DNA of 64,000 nucleotides, from contig JBANDB010000021.1 in NCBI GenBank assembly GCA_037576215.1, positions 620,001-684,000 on the forward strand. The letters are read 5' to 3'. Of the stretch, positions 23,334 to 34,770 are shown in pieces. This stretch comes from Armillaria gallica (taxonomy: Eukaryota > Basidiomycota > Agaricomycetes > Agaricales > Physalacriaceae). The position numbers were made by a program, and so were the translations under genes. The notes beneath the pieces are model-generated. The model saw only the letters and a program-made list of their open reading frames with translations. It did no database searches and was not told where the DNA came from. Every line of letters starts with the position of its first letter. Position 1 is the first letter of the stretch.

Positions 23334-23888
23334 TGTGGTTATTCTTTTTTTTCATGGTTGATTACCTTGGAAGGATCTCTATACTAGCAATTTGGTAATT
23401 CGTTGATTTTTTATTGTATATTATTTATCGCCTTGTATACTTACGAATAGACTGATTCCTGCTAATCATAAAGTCTGAGCCCATTTCGAGTGATTCTGCA
23501 TGCCCAACGGCCCCAGAACCATGGATTTCAGAGTTTGCAGTGCACCACGCGTGAAGCGCGAAAGAAAAAATTGTAGCTTTTCACAACAGTAAATTTGGAG
23601 TTTGGACAGTATTCTAGCACTACAAGAGGGTGGGGAACCGTCAGCAGCCAATATTTAACTTCTCCTCTCCTCCCTTCGAATTAATTTAATTAACTCAACT
23701 CCGCCGAAAACCCTACACCTATAAATCGAGTGCCATTCAGATCAATTCCGACTTATGCAAGACTCGTGGCATAACGGACTCGGAGGTGACTTATGCTTCC
23801 AGGCTAATTAAAACTTAGCTGATATTTCTCTTCAAGTAAAGCGTAACGTTATATTCTGTGTATTCACCAGAGCCCAGTAGTAGACTTA
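23334..23888. other. Convergent intergenic spacer
   Basis: This lies between two convergent 3' ends. AT-rich stretches such as TTTTTTATTGTATATTATTTATCG near 23405-23430 could serve 3'-end formation. No gene is seen. Confidence 0.45.
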
Positions 23889-26800
23889 TCAAACGTTATT
23901 GACACTCTCGAATACCCAGTTCTGCCCTTCACCAGCACCAGCTTGTGCGAGAATAATCTAAAATAAAGTCAGGTATAGCCAGATTCTCGAGTAGAAGCTC
24001 TCACATTGTCATCGCTATCCACACTCCAAACCAAATCCGTGTCAATAAGACGAATCCTGCAAACATGAGCATGAATCAATACAGTAGCATGCAATTGAAC
24101 TTACTGAAAAGTCTGCATATCATCAGAGACAAGGCTCCATGAATTGGTCACCTCCAACGCTGCTAAAGACCTTGTCCCGATTACCCTTTGGCCACTCACG
24201 ATCGGCCAGTCGGAGCTCGCATACGACACATTCTTCAGTGTATATAAAAACTCCGATCCTGTGATATTCCCCAGTTCCCACTACCAAAAGATCGGTCAGC
24301 ACATGGCAGAGTAACTGGTAAGAATATTCCTCACAGCCTGATCATTCAGACCTGACGGAACCACCACGAGCGGCGTACCATCAGTTGAATCTCCACCTTT
24401 GATAGTAGCAGATGCGCTAGCCTTGGTATTGACCAAACGATACCTTCCTGGGTCCGGAGTTCCAGCCGTTGTCTGGGTGGTGACTCGTGCAACAAAGGGT
24501 GGGAACTCAAATGCTACCCATACATCAAATTTCTGCTTCTCTGGATCGCCGCTTCCTGCGAGCCATGCTAAAAAACAGGATCATCAGCTTGACAGAAGTA
24601 TATAAATACCAATACTCACCATGCCATGGGTAGTCCACCGTCCTATTCTGTCTGAATAGCGGCATTCCATCCGCGCTTGTCCTCCACAATGGACCATGTT
24701 CTGCCATACTAGGCACTACCACGCTCGAGTACTTGTCCTTTTCCGGCTTTGCGGGATCAAAGTCTGCATCCGGTACTGTTGCCCAACTCATCCCTCCCTG
24801 GCCAGTGCCGTTCACAAGACACGCATGGATCTCTGCAAACGTGTCCCCGATATGGTTGTGGAATCCAGCGGAGACATTCACTCCTGCCGTCCAGAGCTGG
24901 ATGTGACAGATAGACTCGGCAGAGTCATCTGCGTAGCGGACATGGAAGCCGATTAGGTTGTAAAATTCAACGCCCTGATAAGAGCCACATGAATTGATGC
25001 TTGCAGGCTAAAAACGTATGTACTGACCTTGAATCTTCCGTTAGCCCAAGGTCGATCTTCTACCTTGACCCACGGAAATGACATGTGCCGAACTGTGCCT
25101 GGGAAGCGAAGTGGAAATAGATTATACGCAACAAGTTGATGCATATCTGTGAATGGCGGTTTGCCAGAAGTAGTAGATTCTTTTATGAGAATAAGTACTG
25201 CCCCTTCGTTGCGGGTGAAAATGCTGGCATCTATCGAAGCAATGGTGATAGTCCTCGACTCAAAAGGAGCCGGGGCCTGGGTGCGCTCATGTGCTTTGCC
25301 GTCTCCATCTGTCCATAGAACTGAAGAAGAATTAGATGAGTAAGCTCAGAGAAAAACAATTGACGGACCTCGCCCAGCGATGACTTTCACACCTTCACCC
25401 GGTTGGACCGGGTATCGGGAGAGAGGAGGAATGACAACAAGAGCCAGTTTACGACCTGCTACATCTAGAAATTCCACTTCATCTGGAATATGTATTGTGT
25501 TTGGGCGAGGAACACGAAACATGACTTCGTTGTCAATCCTTTCCGCTGAGATAGGCGCAGCTTCATGCAAGAGAATCAGCGGAACAGGCGACTCAAAATA
25601 TCCAGGAACCGAGTATGAAATCGTCGCAAAATCCTAATTATCGTTAGTAGCAGCCCCATAGCGTAGCCAAATCAACAAACAAGCATTTGGGGTGACCGGA
25701 AATTGGCCACAGCAACTCTTCCAGCCGAAACGTCACCGAGTTTGAACTTGGTGAACACTCCGTTCTTCAGATCAACAGCTGAATATGTTCTTAGTAAATA
25801 TTGTACTGTCAAAAGAGAAATTAAGCGGCATACGTTTGTAGCACCATACACCTGTCCCATCCCAAGAAGGAGGATTGGACCCCATCATCGCTACCAGAAA
25901 CTCGTCGACACCGTCTCCATCAATATCGACACACACAACTTGGTGGATCGACCCTGAAAGTCCGTTGCTGGGTATAGTGTAATTGTCTAAGACGTGGCGA
26001 GTCCACTGGACATCAGCAGGCTGGTTAGGGGGTGCGTTTTCATCCTTTACGTATACAGAAACGAAATGACCGTGCATTGCCTACGTGCTACTCTCAGCAC
26101 AAGGTAGGATTGAGCCATCGTATATATGTACTGACCTCAGATGACGCAATATATCCCGCGCAATCGTCGTGAACCTTTCCGACAGAAACTATCAAACATT
26201 AATAGTGTCCCCGAGGATACCAGAGAAAGAGGGCTTACCACTGCCAGATCCCCAATAAGGATCCCCCGGAATCTCAGGAAGACCTTTTCCAAGTATCTTG
26301 TAGTCCCACTTCTTCGTACTGGCATCGAACCACAAGAAGCTTATTCCTTCCCGACCGGCAAGCATTATTCGATCAAGACCACCATTGGGAGAAGGGACAA
26401 CTAAAAAGACAGCGGCGATTAATATCTGGAAAGAGATCCTCGAAAGCGGACAACGTACCAACCACTTCATGAACTACGCGAAATAGATTATCGAATGGGA
26501 CGTCTTTCTCCCACTCTGATGCAGACATAGGATCGTCGGGTTTCGTGTAGATAATAACGGGGACTGGAGTGTCGAGATCATCCGAACCGGTGATGACTGG
26601 GAGGGCGGCAATTTGGATGACGTCCTGTCGAGTGAAGTGTCCAACTGCGTCGAGGATGAGTTAACATAGTTATGGTATAACAAATTGGTATGCATTTACC
26701 TCTGATACGGTGCATACCGGGGCTCTGACCAATGAACCTAGGTTCCCATTGCTCCTTGTTGGGATCTCCGGTGTTCTCGAACCATTGAATGCGGCCACCG

Positions 26801-27291
26801 TCAGGCCAGATGTCGCTCATAGAAGGGCCATATCTATCTGCAACGATGACTAAGAGAAGAGTATCAGTCGGTGGTGATACAGGCAGAGCATTCTAAAAAG
26901 ACGAACCATCATTGTAGCCATTCCCACTGATGTCCGCATACCTTAAATCACAAGTCAGTATCCGAACATCTAGAACATATGGAATGTACACACGCCATAG
27001 GCACGGGAAACCAGAGGGAAGCAAGGATCACCTCCTTCCAGCCCCGACTCTCTGGTGGTGATCTGGATATTGCGTTAGGCCCGGCAGCATACAACAGCAA
27101 GAAACGAACTCGTTTTCAGAATTGTACGGGTTCTGTAACATAACAATGTCGCTTTTCCGGTCAGTTGTTCCAAGACCATAAGCAATGACGTTGGGGTTCA
27201 GCTCGTCACTGGTGGCGCGAAAAGGGAACTTCTCAATCCAGTATCCATCGTCGACAGTGTAATCGATGATGCGGGGAAAGAAACGATGCAT
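23889..27291 (-). CDS. Aldos-2-ulose dehydratase-like protein (propeller plus cupin)
   Basis: Many short exons read in frame from ATG 27291 to TGA 23889. I traced most but not all junctions, and the product is close to 900 residues. The first half has FG-GAP/VCBS-like propeller repeats: YADISGNGYNDVIVADRYGP, then ALPVITGSDDLDTPVPV, then CVDIDGDGVDEFLVAMMGS. The second half has cupin-type metal ligands in GFHNHIGDTFAEIHAC (H-x-H...E-x-H). A C-terminal beta-trefoil/lectin-like stretch has QAWELGNITGSEFLYTLKN and ends near AGAGEGQNWVFESV. This order (propeller, cupins, lectin-like tail) and the length fit fungal aldos-2-ulose dehydratase, which dehydrates glucosone towards cortalcerone and 1,5-anhydrofructose towards microthecin. 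Its position head-to-head with pyranose 2-oxidase, whose product it uses, supports the call. No signal peptide is seen. Confidence 0.8.
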
Positions 27292-27834
27292 AGTGAAGGA
27301 ATGTCAACTTGTATTGCTGAGATCCTCTTTTAATAGTCCACAGTAAGGAATAATAGTCGGAAAACGAATACAGTGTAAACGGCCATTGTCCGAAAATGTC
27401 TGTAAGGACTTTGCTGCGAACTGACAATTACTCGTATGACAGCTGGTTCTAAGCATTGAAGCAAGATCTTAGGTAAGAGCCGTAAGATAAAGGGTGCTCG
27501 TGAATGAAACAACTGCGAGGCACCTTGTAGCAATTCATTTGGATGACAGGAAAGCTGGCTTGGCTGTAGCACGAGTTCAGCGTTCTCAAGTTCCATACAG
27601 AATGAAACAAGGGATTACCCCATTCCGGAGTAGATTCCTTGCAACAAATCATGGTAGAAGTTCAAGCGCTCAGGTGTAAAGACGGAGATCATAGAGGCGG
27701 AAATGAACGGTGTTGAACACGTGACCCTGATTGGTACCAGAAGACCCGACTTCCGGATCGAACTTGATATTTCATTGCCTACCCGTAAGAACGACTCTAT
27801 GATACCCATCGCAATTAGTCTATTGTTTAATGCC

Positions 27835-27858
27835 GGGGGGGGGGGGGGGGGGGGGGGG
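27835..27858 (+). repeat. Homopolymer run of 24 G
   Basis: Twenty-four consecutive G residues lie roughly in the middle of the shared promoter. Such a tract can form G-quadruplex structure and is length-unstable. Assembly length error is also likely. Confidence 0.9.
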
Positions 27859-28189
27859 TTTACTTGCAACCGTGTTATTACAAAGCATGACATAATTTGA
27901 TTGCCGTCCATCGGCACTACGCCAAACCGAATTGCATTTGAGGATACCGGCGGCAAGTTTAGAGTGCCGATTCCAAGCCGGTCAGCGCGTCTGGATAGAA
28001 AATAATGCATGTACCACCTTCCCCTTCATGATAAATTCATTTTATGCGATAAGAGACGTTATATCATGAATACATAGCTTTATATAGCCTTCAAACACAT
28101 CCAAAGACAGCGAATAAGTCAGTTACGCGCGGCCGGCTTTCCATCAAATTAGTAATAACTGGGTTGCAAGGCAGATGGCCCGATTAAGC

Positions 28190-28260
28190 AACAGACTACA
28201 TACAGACCGTCCCTCCCTTCCATCAATAGGTCTGTATCGTTGTCTGTCTACGAGAGACTA
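28190..28260. repeat. Hairpin repeat, copy 1
   Basis: About 71 nt similar to 60381-60451. A 9-bp stem pairs 28200-28208 with 28229-28237 around a 20-nt pyrimidine-rich loop, and a shared GTCTGTCTACGAGAGACTA block follows. The stem differs from copy 2 by one G-C to C-G swap that keeps pairing. Confidence 0.7.
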
Positions 28261-28787
28261 CATCGCAATACCGATCATGCACTAGACCTCACCGAACTTG
28301 AAGCCACACACCTGACTTCATATTACGGTCTCGTTTGTATCTTCAAGTTCGCGTCTTGCGTTTTCCGGGTTGATCTAAACCTCGATATTACTCTTCTTTC
28401 CGAGAATCAAGGCGACGGCTGACGATATTTGTCTTCTATGCTACACATAGAATGGTTCTCCAACTTTGACGAGCAATTCAATACATCCTTTCGCTGTTCC
28501 TTGCGTTCCACTGTCGACATACAAGGGTTGGAGTTACGTTCTTCGACAGAACTCACCTGCTATGCAAAATATTTGCAACCGGTGTTTTGGATATCCGGAA
28601 CTATACAGTGCTGGAACGCTGTGAAACCGAACATCTTGGAATGCTGTACGTTAGATACTGCCTCAGGTGACCGTGATCATAAGAGTGAGCATCGAGTCTA
28701 TATATTTAAGCAGGGCGCATTTCTATCCTCTTATCATCCTACCCTCTGTATCATTTCCTCCATTGCCTTTAGTAGCTCACTTTCACA

Positions 28788-30902
28788 ATGGCTCCAACTC
28801 GTTTGTCCGACGCAGACATCCAGAACTTGCTAGCTCAGCTTCCCAAAGATAGGAATGCTACCTCTCTCAAGTCGTTTAATAACGACCCTACGTACGAAAT
28901 TCCTATCCACCGCACCGATGTCTTTATTGCTGGAAGTGGTCCCATCGCTTCGGCCTACGCTCATACCATCATCAATCAACACCCCACTGCCCGAGTACTG
29001 ATGGCAGAGATTGGCGCTCAAGATAGTCCAATTATTGGTGCTCACCAGAAGAACGCGGTCAAGTACGTTGCTTCTCTTGTCTTGCGCGTCTTACTCACTG
29101 GTCACACAGATTTCAAAAAGATATTGACGCGTTTGGTAGATCGAAATTTTTATTCGTCGACTTGTACTTACTACCTGCAGTTCATACTATTCAGGGCGCC
29201 CTTCAGACCACTTCGATTCCTGTTCCAGACTCCTACCAACCCACTCTGGCGGCCGCTTCTTGGGCCCCAGATTCTGACTCACAGCTTGTAATCAATGGCT
29301 TCAATCCTTCCCAAAAGCCCTCTGTAAATCTTCCCGCCAATGCCATCACCAGGACCGTCGGTGGAATGGCCACTCACTGGACTTGTGCATGTCGTACGTA
29401 TTCGCTGTCTTTCTACCAGCCTTCACTACATCTATTTTCAGCTGAGCCACACGCGGAAGAGAGATCCATGAATCCGATCCCAAACAAGGAACTCGACGAC
29501 CTTCTCCAGCGCGGCAAAGTCCTTCTCAATGTCCATACCGACCAATTCGATGAGTCTATTCGCCACGACGTTGTCAAGAACACTCTCACCGATGCATTTG
29601 CTTCTGATGCTACTCGCAATGTCGCTAATCTTCCCTTGGCTGCAGAACGTCGCTCAGACAACAAGGCATATGTCCACTGGTCTGGCACGGACACTGTCCT
29701 TGGCGGGGAAATCTCCAGTGGCACACATCCTCGCTTCAATCTTCTCACGGAGACTAAGGTTACCCAACTTTGCTACCTGGGAACCGATATTCGTGCTGTT
29801 GTAATCCACGATTTGAAGGCTGATCGTCATTCAAGCGTTCAACTCGTCATTGCCAATGTACGCCGTTCCGATACTACATGCATTTACATATTACGATGCT
29901 CATGGTATGCACAGGCCTATGTCATCGCTTGTGGAGCTGTCTGCACACCCCAGATACTGTGGAACAGCAACATCCGTCCCAATGCTTTGGGTAGGAACCT
30001 TAGCGAACAGTCTATTGCCTTCTGCCAGGTAAATACTACGGCTTCGACCTTTTTTACCGCTGACTGGCTCTAGATTGTTCTCAAACGTAGCATTGTTAAC
30101 GATATCTGGACCAATCCCAACTATAAGGAAGCAATCGACCGTCATCAGGAGAAAAATCCTTGTGATCCCCTACCGATTCCATTCCATGATCCTGAACCTC
30201 AGATCACAATTCCCTATACTCCCGACTACCCATGGCACACCCAGATTCATCGTGACGCGTTTTCTTACGGTGACGTTGGTCCCCGCTCTGACCCCCGTGT
30301 CGTGGTCGACCTTCGCTTCTTCGGCAAATCTGACATTTCTGAGGAGAACAGAGTTTGTTTCAGCGATGAACACACAGATATCTATGGCATGCCACAGGCC
30401 ACGTTCTATGTTGAACGCACTGAGAATGATGCTGAACGTGATCACAGGTGAGTAGGAGTACCATTAATCAAGTTCCTATTGCTCACCGCACACCGCTATT
30501 AGGATGATGAACGACATGACCAACACTGCAAACTTCCTCGGCGGCTACCTTCCCGGGTCCGAGCCCCAATTTATGGAACCCGGTCTTGCCCAGCACATCA
30601 CGGTAAGGCGAGTCAACTATTATCGCTGTTCCGTTCCTCATTCTCCTTTGAAGGGCACCACACGCATTGGTACCGACCCTGCGACATCTGTCGCTGATCC
30701 GTCCTCCAAGGTGCATGGTCTTAAAAACCTCTGGGTCGGTGGCAACGGATGTATCCCGGATTCGACTGCGTGCAACCCTACCCTCACCAGTGTAAGTGTC
30801 CCGCCTAATTCTGATATAAGGTACCTTAATTCTTCCTAGGTCGCTATTGCTATCAAGGGTGCGGAGTCTATCGTGAGATATATCATGATGCGAGCGGAGT
30901 GA
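28788..30902 (+). CDS. Pyranose 2-oxidase (GMC-type flavoprotein)
   Basis: Nine exons: 28788-29062, 29110-29135, 29181-29393, 29442-29857, 29915-30028, 30074-30447, 30503-30602, 30654-30791 and 30840-30902, giving 572 residues. The FAD-binding start is [18 protein letters not shown]. The flavinylation motif is [12 protein letters not shown], with the histidine corresponding to the one that links FAD covalently in Trametes enzymes. The catalytic pair near the C terminus is visible: His in [14 protein letters not shown], and Asn in [15 protein letters not shown], within the GMC signature following [11 protein letters not shown]. The enzyme oxidises glucose and other pyranoses at C2, giving 2-keto sugars and H2O2 (or reducing quinones). 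It is about 50 residues shorter than the Trametes enzyme. No signal peptide is seen, matching the unusual secretion of this family. A 26-nt exon 2 is notable. Confidence 0.92.
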
Positions 30903-31596
30903 AACGGCGAATGAATCCTGAAAGCTGAGAGTCGTCTGTCGTCGTGTAAACAGTGACATAAGATGCCAAATTCCAATCATGTATGAATCGAACCCATACC
31001 AGAGATACTTTTTTGTTCTTCGTTTCGCACCAAGTAGCTGTTATGTGGACTTCCGAGTACTACACAGCTAGTAGTCTGGCGGGCTTGAAGGCAATTGCTC
31101 ACTATTCGAAAGTGGCGGCTGTTACGTTTACGGTCTACTGGTCACATAAAGGTGGGATGAAGGTTATATGAAGGTGGCGAATTGATTATAATACGTAGGC
31201 AGAACGCTATCCCGGCGTCTTCGGCGTCATTTCCGTCGACTGCTGGAGTCGTGATCGAGAGAATTTCGCAGAAAGCAGTCTTCGTCGCTAGAAGCTATGA
31301 ACAGCGGTGATGCCTGCTTCGAGCAGCCTCAGGGTAAGGTTAACGGTGACTTTGCCCCGTTATCCTTGGCTAGAACGTCATGAGGCAATTGAATCCCGCG
31401 GCTTCTCCGGAAGGCATAGTTTGGCCGTCCGCCATTGGTGTTGGTGTTGTTGGTTAGGTGACTGGATGGCTTTAAGAAACCTATATTTCGAGTTCCAGGG
31501 ACGACATTAGATGTGCGAGCAAAAATAAATTATTTCAACGAACAGCAGTAGATTTGCAGTAGATGTATAGAAATGCAATGAGATTGGCAGTCATAG
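30903..31596. other. Convergent intergenic spacer
   Basis: This lies between the 3' ends of pyranose oxidase (plus) and the mannosyltransferase (minus). Only short ORFs without motifs are present, probably 3' UTRs. Confidence 0.45.
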
Positions 31597-33054
31597 TCAC
31601 GCCTCCATAAGTCTATCCCACCTCCTTAGACATGAGTATCCATCATAATCTAAAACCCAGTCAGCGAGTTCACATCGAGAATCCCAGCGTGGCTCACCGA
31701 AACTCTTCTTCTGATCACAAGAGCACTTGCCCCGTCTCCAGCTCTCCTCTTTCCTCGGGCAATGCGTATACGGATTATGCTCGTACCCAATCTCATCGAA
31801 GAACTGCAGCTGGTCCTTCCTCGCAAACAGCGACGCCGCGATACTATGCACAGGCGCATCGCCCCACCGCTCATAATAAAACCCACCTCTGGAGTCCAGA
31901 TACTCAAAGAACGCCTGGTACGCCGGCCCGCGCCAAAAACTCATATCGGCGATCTCAAAGTTACTCCAGACTGCCCGGTCGTTAGGAAGCGGGAAAGAAG
32001 AGACAAGTGATATGACGCACAATGACATAAATTGTAATTCAAGCCTCCGTTATCAGACTGGAATCCCATCGCGTTATCCTCGACGACGTACTCGGGATGC
32101 CGGTCCACAAAATCCCTGACGTGACCCCATAATGTGGGAATAGTCCGCTCGAATTCGTACATGGTAATCGTGAACGCGTAAATCTTGTTGTTGTCTTCCA
32201 TGAACACAAACGGATCAAAGTTGACGTCGCAATGGAAATGGACGTTCGGCCTGTCAACACGTCAGAGGTCACCGAGAACGGCTGCGTTTGAGGACGTACT
32301 CTACTCTCCAGTACCATCGATACTGCTCCATGAGAGGATGTTTGAAGAAGAAACCGGAATTGAACCGGCACATATTGCGATAGGAGACGCTGCCTGCGAT
32401 CGTCTCCTCATGAGCACAAATAAAATGAAATAGCGAGCCGCGCACCTCCATAGATGACATTTTCAGTAACCATCTGGTCTCTCGACGCCTTCGCCCTTTC
32501 CTCATCTATCCAATCCGGCTGAAACCAGTGTTCACGCGGGATCAAGCCAAATTCCATTTTCGACGACGTTATCACGGACACTCTCCTACAAAAAAAAGTT
32601 AGAAGGTTCCCCTCGATCCCCCCTCATATCAGCGCACCTCTTAAAGTCCTCCGTGAACTCCTCTTCATTCAACAGAACGTAGGGGTAGTTGTACTGTCTA
32701 TTAAACCGATCCTCGATCTCGCGAATGCTTCCAATTACTCCTTGGAGATCGGTGTTGCGTGCGAGGATGACAAACGTGGCATTCGCCCGCCGACCCTGGA
32801 CTGTCATGTTCGAGCTAGGAGCGAAATACTCGTCTGGCACGGGGAACAGCTCCGCAGCGGTCTCACTGCTTCCATGAAAGTGCGATACGATGTTATCCAA
32901 GGACGTTATACGTCCATATTCTTGGTGGGTAAAGGAGAGGATGTAATGGACACTGATCTAAAGATTTATTTAGCCATCCATGCTAGCCGAAGCGGGATAG
33001 CGTACGCACCACGACACCCAGAATAAGCAAAAGATACCGCGCCGTCGTATTCAT
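31597..33054 (-). CDS. GT15 alpha-1,2-mannosyltransferase (KRE2/MNT1 family)
   Basis: Seven exons: 33054-33006, 32920-32638, 32585-32446, 32393-32300, 32250-32021, 31970-31698 and 31649-31597, giving 373 residues, all GT-AG. It is a type II Golgi protein with a short cytoplasmic start and hydrophobic anchor ([19 protein letters not shown]). Glycosyltransferase family 15 blocks follow: [70 protein letters not shown], the donor/metal-binding region [30 protein letters not shown], and near the C terminus [17 protein letters not shown] with the family's conserved W-G-D-A-P-V-H. These enzymes add alpha-1,2-mannose to N- and O-glycans from GDP-mannose in the Golgi. Which of the yeast paralogues it corresponds to cannot be told. 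Confidence 0.92.
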
Positions 33055-34770
33055 CCCAAGCAAAAGTGGTGTGTACTGCAGATATCCTGATCGCAGCGAA
33101 AGGAGCGCTCAGCGTCGTGGATTGAATGAAAAGCGGCGAGTACTAGCCCTGTTGTTGGCGAGAACGAGAAACAAATCGGCAGCATGTCGGAAGTAAACCG
33201 GGTCTCATTTGTCATGATTGGAGCCGGCGCGCTGCGCCGAGGCAACCAACATTTTGCCTCCGTTCCACTGATAACGATGAGACGACTTCGTGCACTGCCT
33301 TGGGGGGATATGGGTGGTACTGAGGCCCAGTGCCAACGGGTGAGGAACCGTTTCTGCCCTGATCTATATCCAGTTTCTTGATGTTCAAACTCAGCAACAT
33401 TCCGACCTGAGCTTTTCACACATTTGGAGCAGTAAATCTACGTTAGTGACTAGTGACGGGCCGTCTACGAATGTTGCAGTGTCAGGTTCTTCCATCGAAT
33501 AGGAAATTCGCTGCAAGGATACCTTTTCGTGAAGTGTTTCCTTAGTAACTGCTGCGCCAAGATTATTGACGTCTGACTCTTTCTAGACATGTAAGGTCAA
33601 GCCCAACGGCACTCATGGGAGGAAAGGAAAAGGGTGTATTCGACCCCTGCTTGATCGATGATCAGCGTCTCAGAATACTGATATAGACGTCAACGAAGGC
33701 GTCCCCGACCTGCAACGTAATGGCTGTGCCCTCACCATATTTTACTTCACCAAGGTGCACAGACGCTTTATTGATTTCAGTGCCTTCTACAGCTTCTGAA
33801 TCAGTATTAAGGCCCACGTAGGTCCCAAAATGCCGTACACACGAGGTATTGAACTGTGAGTGTGTGAAATGTCGACGTCGCATTTTCGGTGGCTGTGAGA
33901 ATGTTGACCCTTTTTTCTGGTTAACTAACTATCTTTCAGTCCCCCACCCTCGACTTCGATGCACGCTACGTAACTGGCGGAAGGCGAGGCTCTGCACCAC
34001 CATCTGTTACGGAATCCGTATGTCGAACAAAATGCATTACCTTCTACCAGGCTGTGGCTCGAAGCTGCCTCCAGGCGATGTACTGGCGACCTTCTATCAT
34101 TTATGCGGCTGAACTCCTCCGATTAGCACTGTCAACTTCCTTGTCACCGCGGATGAAGATGTATACAAGTATACAAGGACTTCGTTGAATAGGCTAATGG
34201 GCTCATGCAAGGTGCACGCGTGCTTCGTGGATTTTTCTCAGGGGAGCCCTAGTACTTTCATCTTACCTTTATATTTAGCCCTCATTTATGTCCCGGAATG
34301 TTCCTTTTCTATTTTGATACATCTGTCAAAGTTTACGCAGGCGCAGTACATACCAAGAATAACCACGGCGACCTTGGCTTGGCTCAACAGTGCCTTGTGA
34401 GTGAACTGCTATCGTCGCAGACGTTGAAGCACTTCGACGGATTCCAATATACCATGACAAAGGAATAGATAACTAGTAGGGGGGAACAAGCAAGTGGTTA
34501 TTTTTGGCCATATGTTATTTCTGGAACATCGCAACGCAACTGCATGTGGAATTCTGCCGGATCCAGAATCATTCTTCCCTCCGCAGCCAGCGCAGCGAAT
34601 CACAAATAGCCATCAGTGGCTCCCATCTTTATTTGTTTTGTCGCCTCTCTTTCTCCTCCCTCCATCACCTCTCCCATTCACCACCTTTTAACGGTTCCGG
34701 CCTAGCTGACGCTCTTTTTATATTGCATACCTTTGCAAAAAACGCCTAATACCCCATACTACGAGTAATC
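33055..34770. other. Divergent intergenic region
   Basis: 1.7 kb between outward starts of the mannosyltransferase and the surface glycoprotein. ORFs up to 122 codons occur on both strands, but none shows a motif or splice model I can defend. The last 150 nt before 34771 are CT-rich, as in fungal core promoters. Confidence 0.4.

Larger units (their letters stand above)
27292..28787. promoter_or_regulatory. Shared divergent promoter region of the dehydratase and pyranose oxidase genes
   Basis: A 1.5-kb region between two outward-facing starts, with no supportable gene. It contains a run of 24 G at 27835-27858, a hairpin repeat at 28190-28260 and a TATATAT word at 28699-28705 about 85 nt before the oxidase ATG. 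No transcription-factor site was assigned. Confidence 0.55.

Noticed and set aside
30975..31010. tRNA B-box-like word on the minus strand (GGGTTCGATTC)
   Set aside because: A T-arm can be drawn, but there is no A box and no matching acceptor stem at the right distance.
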